From positions 52,002,760 through 52,066,759 of the forward strand of contig CP136069.1 of assembly GCA_032622095.1 (NCBI GenBank): a stretch of DNA of 64,000 nucleotides, in the 5' to 3' direction. How positions within the stretch are numbered: the stretch's first letter is position 1; the number at the start of each line of letters is the position of its first letter. The stretch comes from Siphonodentalium dalli. Lineage: Eukaryota; Mollusca; Scaphopoda; Gadilida; Siphonodentaliidae. Below, piece after piece: positions 63,919 through 64,000 of this stretch. The notes beneath the pieces are model-generated. The model was not told where the DNA came from. It worked only from the letters and a program-made list of their open reading frames with translations, and searched no databases. The position numbers and the translations under genes are program-made.

Positions 63919-64000
63919 AAAATTTCGAATTTAATGTTCAAAACGTAACTAAAGTTTTAAATTTTAATTTAATGTTCAATATTCTCATTATAATATTTGG

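Noticed and set aside
1-64000. tRNA, rRNA or CRISPR
   Set aside because: GTTCGAA-type words were checked by eye and belong to tandem repeats; no cloverleaf, rRNA core or spacer array was found.

Overview
The window reads as repeat-rich, intron-bearing, AT-rich metazoan DNA, most probably from a mollusc (inference). The signs are spliced coding exons, several classes of non-LTR retrotransposon, an LTR element, many palindromic MITEs, and a large stock of hairpin + (GTCC/GTCT)n + tandem-core repeats of the kind known as pearl elements in bivalves and INE-1/DINE-1 (Helentron-associated) elements in Drosophila. No rRNA, tRNA or CRISPR was seen. There is one 100-N assembly gap at 15655-15754.

Two host-type genes, both on the minus strand, can be assembled from exons whose splice sites and codon phases agree. 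Gene 1 (about 44.69 kb down to 29.41 kb) encodes two divergent homeodomains in tandem, each interrupted by an intron at the same place, just before the W-I-K-N recognition helix. It has a candidate CRE/ETS-type promoter near 44.66 kb. At least one exon between 36.8 and 32.5 kb was not found. Gene 2 (62.09 kb down to 54.11 kb) gives the C-terminal four exons of a coiled-coil-rich protein that resembles the tail of KDZ (Kyakuja-Dileera-Zisupton) transposases. Its stop codon lies in the end of a palindromic MITE. A plus-strand terminal exon at 28262-28498 is probably a third gene.

1-16.7 kb: unrecognised intergenic DNA, a 238-241 bp satellite (4.06-5.53 kb), two small LINE fragments (2.3 and 9.2 kb), a 94-bp palindrome (8.69 kb), a decayed LINE inside a 36-bp perfect inverted repeat (10.9-13.4 kb), and a foldback-type element made of inverted arrays of about 173-bp subrepeats (13.47-15.65 kb) that runs into the gap.

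16.8-23.4 kb: a nested cluster. A decayed LTR retroelement (two identical 120-bp LTR pieces) was hit by a non-autonomous hAT-type element (17390-18619, perfect 8-bp TSD). It was also hit by a 3,015-bp element (18947-21961) with 51-bp TIRs starting CAC and a 5-bp TSD ATTAC. This second insert carries two convergent C2H2 zinc-finger genes, one with a phase-consistent intron, and no recognised transposase. It is the best candidate for an undescribed system.

24.1-27.8 kb: an L1/Tx1-like LINE on the minus strand with an intact YADD box, an internal deletion joining its N-terminal ORF region to the RT linker, and a 640-bp insertion. 28-64 kb: the two spliced genes, with introns filled by hairpin-headed tandem elements, a 160-bp satellite with four-unit higher-order structure (33.8-36.1 kb), five palindromic Tc1/mariner-type MITEs, TTAA-flanked MITEs that sit side by side, and other TIR elements.
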